64,000 nucleotides of DNA from Fasciola hepatica (GCA_948099385.1 CANUEZ040000213.1:372001-436000), one strand, 5' to 3'. Counted from the first letter of the stretch, positions 22,787 through 34,533 are shown. The notes: generated by a model from the letters alone, not told the origin. Translations and numbers: made by a program.

Positions 22787-23169
22787 TGTCGTGGATTTGT
22801 ACATAGTGCCAGAGAGATAATTATGAAGGATTCCCCATTCACAGAAAACCCTTCGGAATTACGCTTCGGAACTTTGAGGGAGTGTTTTGAAGACCGTCTG
22901 GCAAGGTTATCTCCAGAATCAGGTGGACGTTGTTGAGTTTACGGATTTAAATGGTGAAATTCAAAGGACCGGAACATTTGTTGACACTTACATACGTGAA
23001 CTATTTGAAACAGTTTACTAGATTTTTGCTTCCGGCGAGTTTTCTCGTTATTGACGGTTTTTCGTTTTTGTTGTTGATTGCTTAACAAGTGTTTTATCTT
23101 TTTCGCTCGCGTGTGTCCTGTATGCATCCTTTGTTACAATCGGACATGGATATTTACCGTGCTTTGTGT

Positions 23170-24110
23170 CCTTCCGTGCGTACTATTACTGTTGCTACTG
23201 ATACTGCCATGACTGCTACCACCGCGAACATGAGTACCGCTGCAGTTACTGTTCTAGTTACCACTACTGCGACTGCTGTGCCCGTTACTACTGCCGAGTA
23301 TTGTGTCCTGAAACTGCTACCACAATTTCTACTACGATTACCGTCACTACTACTGATGCTGCTATTCTGGTTACTGGTTCTGACTGTACAACTACCGTTA
23401 CTGCTACTGCTACTACTATGGTTACTGTGTCTGTTCTACGACTACTGTTACTGTTGTTGTTGTTGCTACTACTACCCTTGCTGGAACTACCGCGATTGCC
23501 GTTATGACCTGTTATTATGATGATTACCGCTGCTCTGCTACTGCAATGACTACCAGTGTAATTCATGCTACTGCTTTTGATAATAGCAATGCCACTACTA
23601 CTACTGCCACTGCTGCGGTGAACAATACTACATCTACTTCTGTTGGTACCGCATTTCATTTCCCAGCCATCATCCCGTTGATGAGGTTTTTGTTCTCGTT
23701 CAACGTTTTGCCCAATTTCCACCACTCTTGCTCGAGTATGTCCTATGTGCTTTCTCAGTTATACTGGCGCTGGTTGATTCAGTGTTTTGTATCGTCACAT
23801 GCGTACAACAACAACTGCTGCTGCTATTGTAACTAATACTGTGACCGGAGTTTCTGTGAATTCTACTGCGAATACGGTTCCTGTTACTACTACTGCTACT
23901 GTTACAATTACTACTACGAATGCTGCTATGAAGAACTACTGTTACAAATTCTACTACTTCTACTGCGGACACTGCTACTGCTGTGAACATAGTTCCTGTT
24001 ACTACGACTTCGAACAATGTTGTTGATGATACTACTGCTTTGGATACTACCACGACAACTGCTTCTAGTGAAGGTACTACTAATACAACCGTCGCTGGTA
24101 ATACTACGAA
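23170..24110 (+). repeat. Degenerate trinucleotide-periodic tract (ACT/GCT/GTT-rich)
   Basis: About 940 bp of imperfect ACTACTGCTACTGTT-like sequence fills most of the element interior. Several frames on both strands are open because the period-3 sequence lacks stops. They encode Thr/Val/Ala/Tyr-rich strings on the plus strand and Ser/Arg/Asn/Val-rich strings on the minus strand. I take these ORFs (for example 23,288-23,725 and 23,700-24,128 on the minus strand) to be products of composition and not genes. Confidence 0.8.
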
Positions 24111-24144
24111 TACTTTCATCCGTTGCAAGCCTTGGATCTTTTTC

Positions 24145-24164
24145 CTTGGGGGAAGGAGAGGTGA
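24145..24164 (+). other. Polypurine tract before the 3' LTR
   Basis: The sequence TTGGGGGAAGGAGAGGTGA ends at the 3' LTR start. Its position supports the plus-strand orientation of the element. Confidence 0.7.
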
Positions 24165-24477
24165 CGTTGTGTCTGGTTAGGGTCTCGCACACTACGCTGA
24201 CAACAGATCAATATTCCTCTCATGAATGGACATACTCCCAATTTGCCTTGATCTTTATTCATGCTTTAGCGCCAGCAGTATTGACCTATCGATTTTGCTG
24301 TGTACTGATTGGTCTTCCTCTGCTGCGCGTGACGGCACAAGTAGTTTATTTCTTTACGCCAACTCACTTGCTTGTTTGCCGCTTAGTCGCCGGCTACGGC
24401 CGGGTTTTGTGTTCACAATGGCATAAATAAATGCAACGCCACCATTACGTGTTCTGCTAGCGATTGTGGACACAACA
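24165..24477 (+). repeat. 3' LTR of the 2 kb element
   Basis: It has the same length as the 5' LTR (313 bp). The differences seen are the first base (C for T) and single substitutions near 24,286, 24,380 and 24,460. The target duplication GACGG follows at 24,478-24,482. Confidence 0.93.
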
Positions 24478-25871
24478 GACGGGAAGTCCCCATTTTAGAA
24501 ACACATGTTTGTCCGATGAAAGTTATTTCGTTGGTTAATCAAGGCTAACGGACGACTCTTAAATTTCACTCCACTCCTATACACATTCCCAATGAGTAGA
24601 GAAAGCGTTTTATTCTCATTTGAGCTAACAACATCTTTTTACCGGCAGCTGCTCGTCTGACGGTGAAACGATTGTGACCAAGATTTCGAGACCAACAATT
24701 AGGATCTTTTCAAAATGGTTCATTTCACTTTTTTGGCAATTTCATTTTTATTTTTTCATTTTCCTATACAGCCTGGAGTTTTACCATCCGCAAGTGATGA
24801 GAAAAAATTACAAAATTGCAAACAAAATACTCACTGAGTCGCTCCCACTCGGACAGTTCGAAAGATACTCACCTTTTGGTAGTTCTTTCAATATAGTTTC
24901 TCTAGCTACGGTGTTTGAGTTAATTACTATATCTGTCACCCGTAAACTGACCTTGGTATTTTAGAAAATCGTTAAAATTCCTCGTCGCGACGTTGCTGAT
25001 GGCACTGACGATGTCACCTCAATTGGTGATAAAACGTTTGCAATCTAAACACCAAGCTCAGCCATCGGTACATCATAGAAACCAACAACCTGAGCTACAG
25101 CCAACACAAATATTTGAAACCACTGAGAGGAAATCCCTTTAGTCAAAACACTACACAAGACCCGAAATAAGTCACTCGAGTTGAAGTTAAATCACCAGGC
25201 TCATCATCGACGGCAGCAGGATAAATTTAGAGCACTTGGCATACTCATCATCCATAAAAGTCAGTATGATGCGTTGGAAAATATCCGAAGCCAAGGGTAT
25301 GACCTCTCAGTTCTAACGGGGAACTAGGCCGCGGTGACTGTTCAAGCGTGGATCTGAATGATCTTCTTTTTAGAAGAGTGGTGAATTTGAAGGTGAAAGA
25401 GCAAAATAGTGAGGAGGGATTCACAAACCAAAGTGCGCTGAAGAAAACTCAAGTAGGTAGCAGTGACCAGAATGCAGTCTGATCATTCTACCCACCCCTC
25501 AGCTATCTGCGTATCTTTCTGTGCATACAATTACAATCACACGACTAATAATGTAAAATTTCCGTTTACCAATAGCTGATTGTGTGACGCCTCTTTCATA
25601 GGTGTGCTTTTTATACATACTTTGTGTCTTTCTGAATGTCACTTTTGGGTCATGGTGCTATGTGACTTACTCCCACTCACTAATCTGCTAAGCAGTAAAT
25701 CATAAACGATACTTTACAGTGTTTTCCTCTGGTAGAAACCGACTGAAGTATAGGGAAATCCTGCCGAATTTGGTCAAATTAGAAGTTTGTTGTTGTGGAT
25801 TTTATGCACTGATGACATCTAAACAGATAACCAGTGTGACCCATTCGTAAAACGTCCAAAACACCATGGTG

Positions 25872-25950
25872 TGGCCTAGTAGTTCAGCTGGTTGAAAGCA
25901 CGCAAAGCACTTTAGTGTGGAAGGCTTCCACTTGTGGGTCCCATTCCGGC
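25872..25950 (+). ncRNA. tRNA-like SINE head, candidate 1
   Basis: TAGTTCAGCTGGTTGAAAGC matches a D-arm/box A pattern and GGGTCCCATTCCGG, about 56 bp downstream, resembles a box B. The spacing fits an internal RNA polymerase III promoter. The acceptor stem is not convincing, so this is a SINE fragment and not a functional tRNA. Confidence 0.4.
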
Positions 25951-26704
25951 TGAGTTTGATAACATTTGCTTTGGAACCAATCCAACATTTATTCAGTACA
26001 ACTGATTCCCCTATTTCTGAGTTATGTACATATTCGTTCATGCAGTAAAAATGGAAACAAAGAAGAATTAAGGTCCTTCTAATAAACGGTTTCTCTATCT
26101 CAGATGATCAATATCAGCAAAGTAATCAAAACTGTATTTTATTAGTAATTGAAAAGTTATCCACCGTGATTTACCGGATACATTTGAGGGAACAGAAGGA
26201 GCCGGCTATCACACCGATCGCTTCAACCACGTAAAACCCGCATGTCGGATAAGAAGAAACAGTATCTGTTTCTTCAGCATCTGTCGACAAACTAAACTTA
26301 TCCTATTGACAATCGGGCAAACCTGAGTAGTAGTACACGTCCGCAGCAAGTTGGCTGAGTTTGAGACTTGTAGATCAAAACCTTACCTGGGATATGCGGT
26401 CGAACACAGTGAGAATAATCCCTATTACAGCCACTTCAACGGTCTTCGGTACGTCAACAACAATGAAGCCAGAATATGAGGAACATGAGGAAGTGACCTC
26501 GTCACGATGCGGGCGTGAAGACGAACTATTTCAAGCAGTGCAAATGATTTACCATTTCCAGGTTTCTGACTGAGCAAGCACAGATGTTTAGCCTGTTCCT
26601 CATTCTCAACACCATAGAACGTCGATTCTTTGCAGTTCAAAAGTGAGTAATTCACAGGGCGATGTATCTTGTAGTAGTGAAGTTGGGCACATTGTTTAGA
26701 ATCA

Positions 26705-26770
26705 GCTCGCGTAGCCTGGTGGTTGGGAGTGTGACTGACAATCATTCGCTGTGGGTTCAAATCAAAGTGG
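26705..26770 (+). ncRNA. tRNA-like SINE head, candidate 2
   Basis: GTAGCCTGGTGGTTGGGAG (box A-like) is followed about 25 bp later by GTGGGTTCAAATC, a near-canonical box B. This is the best of the tRNA-like sites. The boundaries of a longer SINE were not determined. Confidence 0.5.
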
Positions 26771-28799
26771 AGCCTCAGTGGATACGTATTTCTTGTTATT
26801 CCTGTCAGGCCAGATAAAACGGCTGCGGCCATAGTTTTCAAAGGTGATACTTTATATGCCAATCAATGCAAATCTCCTGCTACTCATATTCGTGGTGTTT
26901 GTTCCTGGAACACCTTGCATCGAAAAAGTATGTAGACGTACTCATCTTGAGTGTAGAACTCTTCTATCTAGTCATTCACGTGGAAAAATAAGCTCAGAAG
27001 AAATCATACGGGACACGCCTTCAAATAAAAGCTGATCTGTGGGCCTGTAGTTCACGGAAAAAGGTTGGAACATTTATACCCTCAATTTAGTTCATACGAA
27101 CAGATGAAAGATATAAATTGTGAGATGCGAGTTTTCTACGTTCTTTCCAATGGCGAACAAAAAACATGGAAATTCACCTTGAAATGGAGCTCAATGAAAC
27201 ACAATTCTAATGGACAGAGCCGAACAGATTCGGAAAAGGTTCAGTAAAAGGTGAGTGCTCAAAGCCAAAAAGGACAAACATGGTTTTATAAACAGTTTCT
27301 TTAGGCATGGCTGAAGCGTGAGTCTACTCATCAGTAAAGATTAACAGAAGGCTTATAGCCTAGGGCTCCAGTTTCGTGCAGCCATCCGGGAAGCTCGACT
27401 AAGGCGAGTATTGTGAGAAAAATTATCTAGGACTTATAGAAATGTTTGCTTGGATGAAAATTACCACATTCCCCACTCTCATACGCACAGATTTGGTTTG
27501 AACCCTGAAAATCCGCTGATTCAGATGTATAAAGCTACTGCTGACTTGACTTGATATGAAAGATCATAAAATAATCTATTATTTCCTTATTTCCACAAAG
27601 GTATAATATCTTCGGAGTAAATTCGAGAACGCCAAATGAATTGCCGGAAACTGCTTGGATTGATTCCGGGACCACATGGTCTGAAGCCCGCGGGTATTGC
27701 CACTTGACCGGTGCTGGTCACGTGTTTTCCCCAAAGTTATACCCAGTGCTCCATCCAACCCCTCAAACCAGAAAATTATGAAACTAATTTTAATTGTTTA
27801 TCGATTTGTCCCCAGTTACGTGGTGTTTTTTTTTGTCCGCCTTTGTTGCCCAACCATGGTGGATGCACAGGTAGAAAGAAGAGATCCATCACTTGCGACA
27901 GTAATTAGGCGGAGTTCGGCATAAATTCAATTGAGCCATTTTAATGGAACAACGGTATGTCATCAGTATTGCAGATATTGTTGTCCCCTGTTAGGGTGCT
28001 GCAAGGATACCCTAAAGCGGTCTTGGTAACAGTTAAGTCTCCGTTTGTGTGACCTACAGTGTACTCGCATCCCGCGTTATCCGCCTAGCAAGTCAAGTAA
28101 CACGTTCACGTATTTTTTTGTCCGTGCAAGTGATTTGCTTCAGTGATTGTCTTCATTTTGGAACTACTCGTTGGCCTGGCTCGGCAGTCAATCTGTCATC
28201 GACCTGCATGCTAACGCAGTCCCAAATCATGGGAACAAATTAGCTTGTGTGCTTGTTATGGTTCTTTCATGCTCTAGGCCTCCAAGATAAAACGCTTGAG
28301 GTGGACTAAGAATAGGCCCTTCTATGTCACACACCCTCTCCCAACTCACCCACTCACTAACCTGTAGGGTAAATTGATTCACATGAAATTCATCGAAGCT
28401 TGACTCGACTAAATAGTCTACTTTCAAAAGCAGCCCGATGCATGGTACTGGCGATTAGGATGGGCAGTTTCGTTTCAGGTGCACAAGGATGGACATTATT
28501 ATAACCTATGAATCACATTTGGTGCAATAAGAGGTTGGTTGCTTGTCTTTCTTTGGCAGATCAATATTCTTGAAATGATTTAAGTCAAGGTGGGCCCATC
28601 ACACTATCAGATGTCAAGGAGTGGCGGGCAGTTCCGTAATTACAGTCTAGGTTTGCCTATAAATTATTCTGACTTGCTTTCTAGTTCCTTAATCAAGTGA
28701 ACGCACAAAGCAAACATTTCATTTCATCTAGTTCAAATACTTTTGGATTCTTCCTTGCGACCATTTTTGAACAAGTAACGTCCAAGTGAATGAGTATTC

Positions 28800-28876
28800 T
28801 CTCATAGCTCTGTTGGTAAAAGGCACACCATACTTACGATCGGTTCACACGACCGCAGGCCAGAGGTTCATTTCAA
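28800..28876 (+). ncRNA. tRNA-like SINE head, candidate 3
   Basis: TAGCTCTGTTGGTAAAAGGC is box A-like and CAGAGGTTCATTTC is a weaker box B-like site, about 43 bp apart. A related GTAGCTCAGGCTGTTGG at 29,012 has no clear box B. Confidence 0.4.
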
Positions 28877-30379
28877 AGAACACGTACAAACATGTGCGTC
28901 GTACCAGACTTTCCGTTCACTCTTTCCTAGTATTAATTTGATACTTGCGTTGAGGTTGTCTGCTTCGCATCAGAAGTTTGGATTTCAATGTTTTTTTATG
29001 TTTCAGTCGGTTGTAGCTCAGGCTGTTGGTTATCATGATGTTCTGATCACTGAGCTTGGCGTATAGGTCGCAAACATTTCATCACCAGTCGGGGTAGCAT
29101 CGTCAGTGCACGTGCTCTGTTGGTAGTGACTTTTTGGATTTAAACTGACTGTTGCCGCTGAATCCGTTCGAAATACGTCTCGTAGGCCGTTATCGCATAT
29201 CAGAATCTTGGCTAGGATGCACCTTATCATTGGCATCAGCGATTCGGCATCACCAAGAACCTGATCGGAGAGACAAATAGTAGTGCGCAGAACAACTTTA
29301 CAAGCTTGTTACAGTCCACTTGGCCTGTATCAACATTTGTGAGACAAAACAAACTTCGCTGCAGGACAAACCAACGTCCTCTCTTCAGTGTAATAAGTTG
29401 AACTTCTATCTGGAGAGTTTATCCGAAGGATATCTTTGCGGAAGATGTTGTTTAGTATTTTAAAAATATATCAAAATATTAACAATACAGGAAGTCGCTG
29501 TGCACAAAATTATTAGAGAATAAAACATGATGGAAAAGTATAATTGTCCGACTTACAGTCGATGTTATCCACTAGTTAAATGAAGTAAACTTATGCAAAT
29601 GGAAGATAACGATTAACTTGATAACTGACGGACTGATTGAGTCATTGATAGCATATTGGTTTGATTGTTTTGTTGATTGACTACCCAATGTGGGCGCTTC
29701 CTAGTGACGTTAAATGAGGTTGGAATTTCGTAAAAATTGTCTAACAAATCAAAACCGTGCTGGGGTTGAGTGCCCCAATTTCCGAGATCTTCTTTAATAA
29801 AAAGTCTTGTTTATCTGGCTAACTAAACTATTTTGAAAACTTCTAGTCAAACACGTTCAGATCAATTTAAATTTATCTAAAGTCTGAACATTTTTATTTC
29901 TAGTAAACATTCTGCACTGGCACACCAATACTTACTTTACGTGATCTACTTCTTCCCTTACTCTCCCACTTTTCCCTTCCGTCAACAGACCAAATGTTTT
30001 TCGGACCCTTTCTTGTGACCACCCAGCCCAGCTGAACACGAAGACAGTTGGAAAATACAAGTGTCTGAATGTTTTTGGCGTCCATTCAGGGTGCATTTGA
30101 TCAATAGATGAATACCAGTTATTGCAGTTTAAGGCAAAAGGTCAAACGGTGGAAACACTGCAAGGAAAAATCTCAAAATCCCGGATTTACGTACAACTCT
30201 TCATGTAATTGTTGACTGAAAATGGAACATTGAAATCGTGAAAAAGATCTTAGAACCAGATTACGGATTAAATTCCTAATATACAAACTTGGACAGCGAA
30301 GTGCCATTGTTTACGACAAAAAAACACAACAACAACCCCAAACTTGAAATCCACTTGTGGTGTTTAATTTAGGCAATAC

Positions 30380-30528
30380 TTAACAGTTTCGAATGGCACA
30401 GTATGCAGCTAGATCGTAAATATTTGGTGACGTTTTAAAAATAAGCTGCTTCAGAAACTCATCACCGGCATTAACCCGTAGGAAATCAGCAAATGGCCGG
30501 ACTCTAAAATAGATCAAATGATCAAGCT
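30380..30528 (-). other. Candidate 3'-terminal exon, family not recognised
   Basis: On the minus strand an ATCTACAG acceptor-like site precedes 48 codons ending at a stop at 30,380. The reading includes LDHLIYFRVRPFADFLRVNA and FLKQLIFKTSPNIYDLAAYC, with ordinary protein composition. The polypyrimidine tract is poor. It lies in the left-only block, so no second copy is available for comparison. Confidence 0.28.
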
Positions 30529-31317
30529 CTGTAGATTGTTTTTGTAAATTTTCTTCCATATAGGACCTTACGGAAAAGGAGCTCATTATGTGTTCCATTC
30601 AGGAACAAGTGACAGGTTTCGGCTAAGCCACACGCACTAATGATAAGAGAGAAGCCTTTGACAAGGAAGAATGTAGGAGCGTCTGTAGCACGAGTGCGGT
30701 TTACTCCCTCGAGCATACTCCTTTCTTTCGACTGCACATGCTTTTCTGCAGTATTACGAAATGGAAGCTAATGCTTAGAAAACAAACAAACCCGTATGTG
30801 GTTATCTCGGCTTTTTGTCCGTGCGTATTTTGTGAACGTTTTCAGATAGGTGGGAGTTAAAACGATACTCATATGATTCTGCACTCCGTTAATTAGCACG
30901 TCCGCTTCAATGTGGAAGTCCTCAGTTCAGTTATTGGGATCCTATTCAAAACGAGTTAAAGCGCCTGGTCGAAAGCTGCAACAGACTCATTTCGGAGGAT
31001 CGTAGGTGTAAGTGGTCGGTTCCATAACTCTTCTATGGAAACTAGCAACAGGCTGCAAGTCAATTCGTGCCTGTGTTATTAAGCTGTATTTCATTGTACC
31101 AACATTTTCTAGCACATTGAAATTTTTCCCATCGAGCGGCCACGTAATTGGTGAACCTCGTATGAACTTTCGGAACTCCTGCAGTTAGTCCTATTCTTAA
31201 TAGCTATTGTAGCTTTAAAGATTAATATTATTATTAATATTATTTCTGCCCTTTTTCCATGTATCTCACATTGGTACTTGAATAAAACGCGGGCCTTGAA
31301 GGCAGCACGAATAACAG

Positions 31318-31531
31318 TGCCATAAGCTAAATGTGTTGTCGGTGGATAGGACTATACCTAATGCCCTTAAAAAGAGAGTTCAGCTCACCGGTAGTGGAAT
31401 TTATCATATCAATGTGGATCATCATGTGGCAGATAGATTTTTTTATGCCGCACCTAATAATGGGAAATCTATTCCTGATAAAATCAGCCGCTCATTCCAA
31501 GATGCGCAGAAAAGAACTCTACCTCCTTTGT
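31318..31531 (+). other. Candidate internal exon C, family not recognised
   Basis: An AATAACAG acceptor-like site at 31,310-31,317 and a strong GTGAGT donor at 31,532 bound a 71-codon open frame. It contains LSVDRTIPNALKKRVQLTGS, IYHINVDHHVADRFFYAAPN and IPDKISRSFQDAQKRTLPPL. An in-frame TAA sits just before the acceptor, as expected for an exon edge. I do not recognise the family. It is present only in the left-only block. Confidence 0.35.
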
Positions 31532-32395
31532 GTGAGTTCGAAAGCGGCAGTTCATTGCCCTTAAGTCCGTTAAAAAAATATCATTGAATTGCTGACAATA
31601 TTTGGGGAGGAATGACCAATGAAACTCAGTCTTGTTTAATCAGCTTGGATTTAAGGTACAAGAAACATATTCAGACGAAGCGACCAAACTTGTAAAAAAA
31701 TGAAAACTCAGTTTTACACTGAAAATCAACTTACGCATTAGCAGTGGTTTGTTGGACAAACAGTAAACTGCAAAAAAGAAGAAAACCACTGTCCATTCAC
31801 TCACAAATGTATCTATGCGAAAAGCTAGTTCTGTGTACGAAGAGAAAAACAAATGAGCATTTGCCATTTGATTCGCGAACACACTTCGATGTTTGACAGC
31901 TTCGAGTTCATCCGAATGGCTACCACGGCGGACTTGTTATATTCCTGCTCCAAATTTCACAGTAAGGGTCAGTGGTTCTTTTTTATCCACTTCATAATCT
32001 ATTTTGATTAAGCCATCTGACCTTTGCTCTCCATTCATCTGCAGATTAGAATTAAAACTCATGTCTATCAACTAAAATCGTAAAACTATTCAGACTGCAA
32101 CAAAAATCAAGCAACTTCGGATGATAGTGTGCTAGCTGATAATTTACCGGCAGTCTGTTAACCGGTATTTCTGTCTTGGTTTTCATGAATACGTCTAACA
32201 TAATACGTTCCCACATTGCCTCATGGGTGATGGGTTATCAATTGTTTCCTCAGATCTTTTTTCAGCATGGTTTACGTTGTGTACAAGTCACCCATCACCA
32301 ACACCATCGTCGTTGTGGTCTACAGAGAATTTCCCAAGATCATCTTGTGTCATACTTTGTTGAGTTTATTGCCCAAAAGTAGATTTGTAGCTGTC

Positions 32396-32731
32396 TCACT
32401 CACTGTTATATTTCGCGCTGATATAGTTTGTCTTTGACAAACAAAAAAACACAATTGCACCTAGGGTTTGATCAAAATCTGCCACCATCCACCGGTTTGT
32501 GCTAGAAGTAGGGATGAGAAATTCGTGGGGGTAAGACCGAGACACAAAGAAAATTTCTATCTTCGAAAAGTGTTTGGAAGTAGACGACGTTGAGTAGGTT
32601 GTTTTTTGGTGCTTGGATTTTGGAAATTCTCCAGGATGGGCCATCAGAAATCCGCACAAATACAGGTTTTCAAGAGGTAGTTTGACACCTCTATAGTATG
32701 TGGAACATGTGCTCATCACTTCGTTACCCAA
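32396..32731 (-). other. Unrecognised 111-codon ORF
   Basis: The sequence contains CSTYYRGVKLPLENLYLCGF and a Ser/Thr-rich middle. There are no recognised motifs and no second copy to test constraint. It may be chance. Confidence 0.15.
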
Positions 32732-33404
32732 AAGAGGCTAAATCTTATGAAAGTGCATGATTTAGTTGAAAATACGACAACTGAGTCATTTCAGATAAGT
32801 ACCAACTCCTTTACTAAATTGGTTCTAATTGAATAGGAAACAAATCATTTGGACGAACAGGAGTTGTGGAATATTTGTTCAATTTCATGGGTACCTCAGC
32901 AGACCTAGTACTTCAAAGGCAAACAGAAACGCTCTTGGCAAATAAGATATTCGTTTTTACACCAAGAACACTCTGGTATCCTCACCCCGTATACATCAGT
33001 CAAAATAGCGGAAATGCTATTTCTTCGGTGAAGCAAACATGACTAATGAGTTAATACCATATGGACCTGATAGGATTCCACCACCACGGATGATGATAAT
33101 GGGAGTGCAGGTTCAGTTCGCTTCTCTGCCCTACCACGAGTACAAGCTCATGCACCAGTTGACACCCAATGACATCAGACTATAAAATCTACTGATTTTA
33201 AACATATTTTATGAAAGCTTATGCGAGGGTATGGGCTGACTCATGGTCGATAGCAAGCCATGTCCCGTCAGTAATCGGCATGTCAGCGCCTGGTCGGAAT
33301 CCAAGTCAGTGCTTGTGCCAGCGGATGTTCGAATAACAATGCAGCGAATCGATGAGACGCGAACGGATTCCCGTCAAATGGCAGCTGGTCGTGTGATCAA
33401 TCAA

Positions 33405-33471
33405 CCAATAAGAGGACAAGCTACTTATCGTTGCAAAGACTGACGTCAATGATTGTTTCTTCCTATATAAA
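33405..33471 (+). promoter_or_regulatory. Promoter-like cluster: CCAAT, CRE, TATA (left arm)
   Basis: CCAAT at 33,405-33,409, a full palindromic CRE TGACGTCA at 33,441-33,448 and TATATAAA at 33,464-33,471 lie in promoter order on the plus strand. All three elements are conserved at 53,311-53,377 in the right arm in mirror orientation, although bases between them have changed. A candidate exon on the same strand begins at 34,040. Function is inferred from spacing and conservation only. Confidence 0.45.
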
Positions 33472-34039
33472 CGATGTGTTTCTAGCTGATAAAATAAGAT
33501 GATTCGTAAGCGGAATAGACTTCTCACTAGAGCTGGTGGGACGGAACGAAACAGCTTACTCTCTATAACCAAGACTTTAGATAATTAGAAGATCCATGGA
33601 TAATTCTGTGTCACTGTTAAGTACTTATAACACATTTCATTGATGCACCTTTTTTCTAGACACTCAAAAAGTAGCATATGTGAAAATTTTTCACGCTATG
33701 GTCGCCTTCGATTATGAAAGAATTTGGAGTTCAGAATGCAAGTAGTCGCCTCTAACAAGGTTCAGTTTTGAAGCGACCCTCACCAAACAGTTAGCCTTGC
33801 AATTGCTCTGTCAATACTTTTGAAAGTGAGGGTTGATTGTAGCATAGGCTAGTGTTCTTCAACGGTCAGTCAGTGTAGCAAGGCAATCGAATGATATGTT
33901 TCGTCATGTTCCACAAGAGAACAATCAAAATGGGGCTGTAAAACACATCATACTGTTATCTAGTTTGGCATTTTTGAAACCACGGACCATTCCAAAATCC
34001 GTTCCGTACAACTGTTGTTTATCTCACTTGATTTTTTAG

Positions 34040-34227
34040 TGAATATGAAGCTTTCTAAGGTGTCCGTCTGTATCTGCACGAAGATGCTGAAAGCAAAGAC
34101 CCCGCTGGATGGCCGACCTTCGGTAATTTATCCTTCGCTGAAAGGCCTAAAGGTTAACGTCTTAAAGCAGGTTATACAGCTTGCTACAACGAAATGCTGT
34201 GTGCATACCGAAAGAGTCGCATCCTGA
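34040..34227 (+). other. Candidate exon D downstream of the promoter-like site
   Basis: A TTGATTTTTTAG acceptor-like tract precedes 34,040. The frame reads MKLSKVSVCICTKMLKAKTP, LDGRPSVIYPSLKGLKVNVL and KQVIQLATTKCCVHTERVAS, then a stop. The mirror copy at 52,555-52,743 has one visible residue change (E to K) but has lost the G of the acceptor. No domain is recognised. Confidence 0.35.
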
Positions 34228-34239
34228 TTGCATAAACAT

Positions 34240-34533
34240 TAATTAGTGACCAGTTGAGATTAGTTGACAGCTTTAGGCAAGTCATTATGGGAGTTATAAC
34301 GGTTGTTGTGGGAGACCAGTGGAGAGACCAGTCACATGAAGGGCACTGGAAGCCGGACTAACTTCTATCAACTTATTACCCTTGTCTCTGCCACAAAATG
34401 TGACCATACACGGAAGGACGAATGTACTGCGCTAAGATATGTAATCTTCTACTTCAAGGTTGCTAGACCTGGGAAATGCCCTTCTTCCTCTGTCGTGAGG
34501 TATTGCGGGCACCATATCACAGCGGATACGTAA
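34240..34533 (+). other. Exon-like ORF, frameshifted in the left arm
   Basis: In the right arm a continuous 90-codon frame (52,256-52,528) runs DSFRQVIIGVITVGVGEETS to KVARPGQCPSSSVVSYCGHH. In the left arm a 7 bp insertion near 34,315 splits it into two registers. No family is recognised. It follows candidate exon D on the same strand in both arms. Confidence 0.28.

Larger units (their letters stand above)
22449..24477 (+). mobile_element. Non-autonomous LTR retrotransposon, 2,029 bp (TRIM/LARD-like)
   Basis: Two 313 bp direct repeats (22,449-22,761 and 24,165-24,477) bound a 1,403 bp interior. A 5 bp target duplication GACGG lies outside both (22,444-22,448 and 24,478-24,482). The termini are TGTTGTGTC and GACACAACA, an inverted pair. 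The LTRs differ at four positions by hand count, so the insertion is recent. A TGGTGTCGCGGG primer-binding-like site follows the 5' LTR and a purine tract GGGGGAAGGAGAGG precedes the 3' LTR. There is no RT or integrase, so mobilisation in trans is inferred. Strand is set by the PBS and purine tract. Confidence 0.93.
24483..30379. other. Left-only interval with SINE-like heads, no recognised genes
   Basis: Apart from the three tRNA-like entries I find no supported gene. ORF 26,425-26,862 on the minus strand runs through one tRNA-like head, so it is unlikely to be real. A short 56 bp open segment at 27,816-27,871 lies between a TTTGTCCCCAG acceptor-like and a CAGGTAGAA donor-like site. It is too short to judge. 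Confidence 0.45.
22112..32900. other. 10.8 kb block present only in the left arm
   Basis: In the right arm the sequences flanking this block are directly joined between 53,881 and 53,882 (GGCTTTGA joined to AGACCTAG on the complementary strand). No terminal repeats or target duplication are visible at 22,112 and 32,900, so deletion from the right arm is more likely than transposition into the left. Within it are the 2 kb LTR element, tRNA-like heads and exon-like segments. Confidence 0.88.

Noticed and set aside
23089..24430. Overlapping ORFs of 65-145 codons on both strands
   Set aside because: They come from stop-poor period-3 sequence in the small LTR element. The Leu-rich and Ser-rich strings lack domain structure.
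26425..26862. 145-codon minus-strand ORF
   Set aside because: It runs antisense through a tRNA-like SINE head, has no recognised motif and no second copy.
27816..27871. 56 bp segment between splice-like sites with CPPLLPNHGGC, resembling a sushi-domain edge
   Set aside because: It is too short, no adjoining exon with matching phase was found, and the acceptor region overlaps a T-run.
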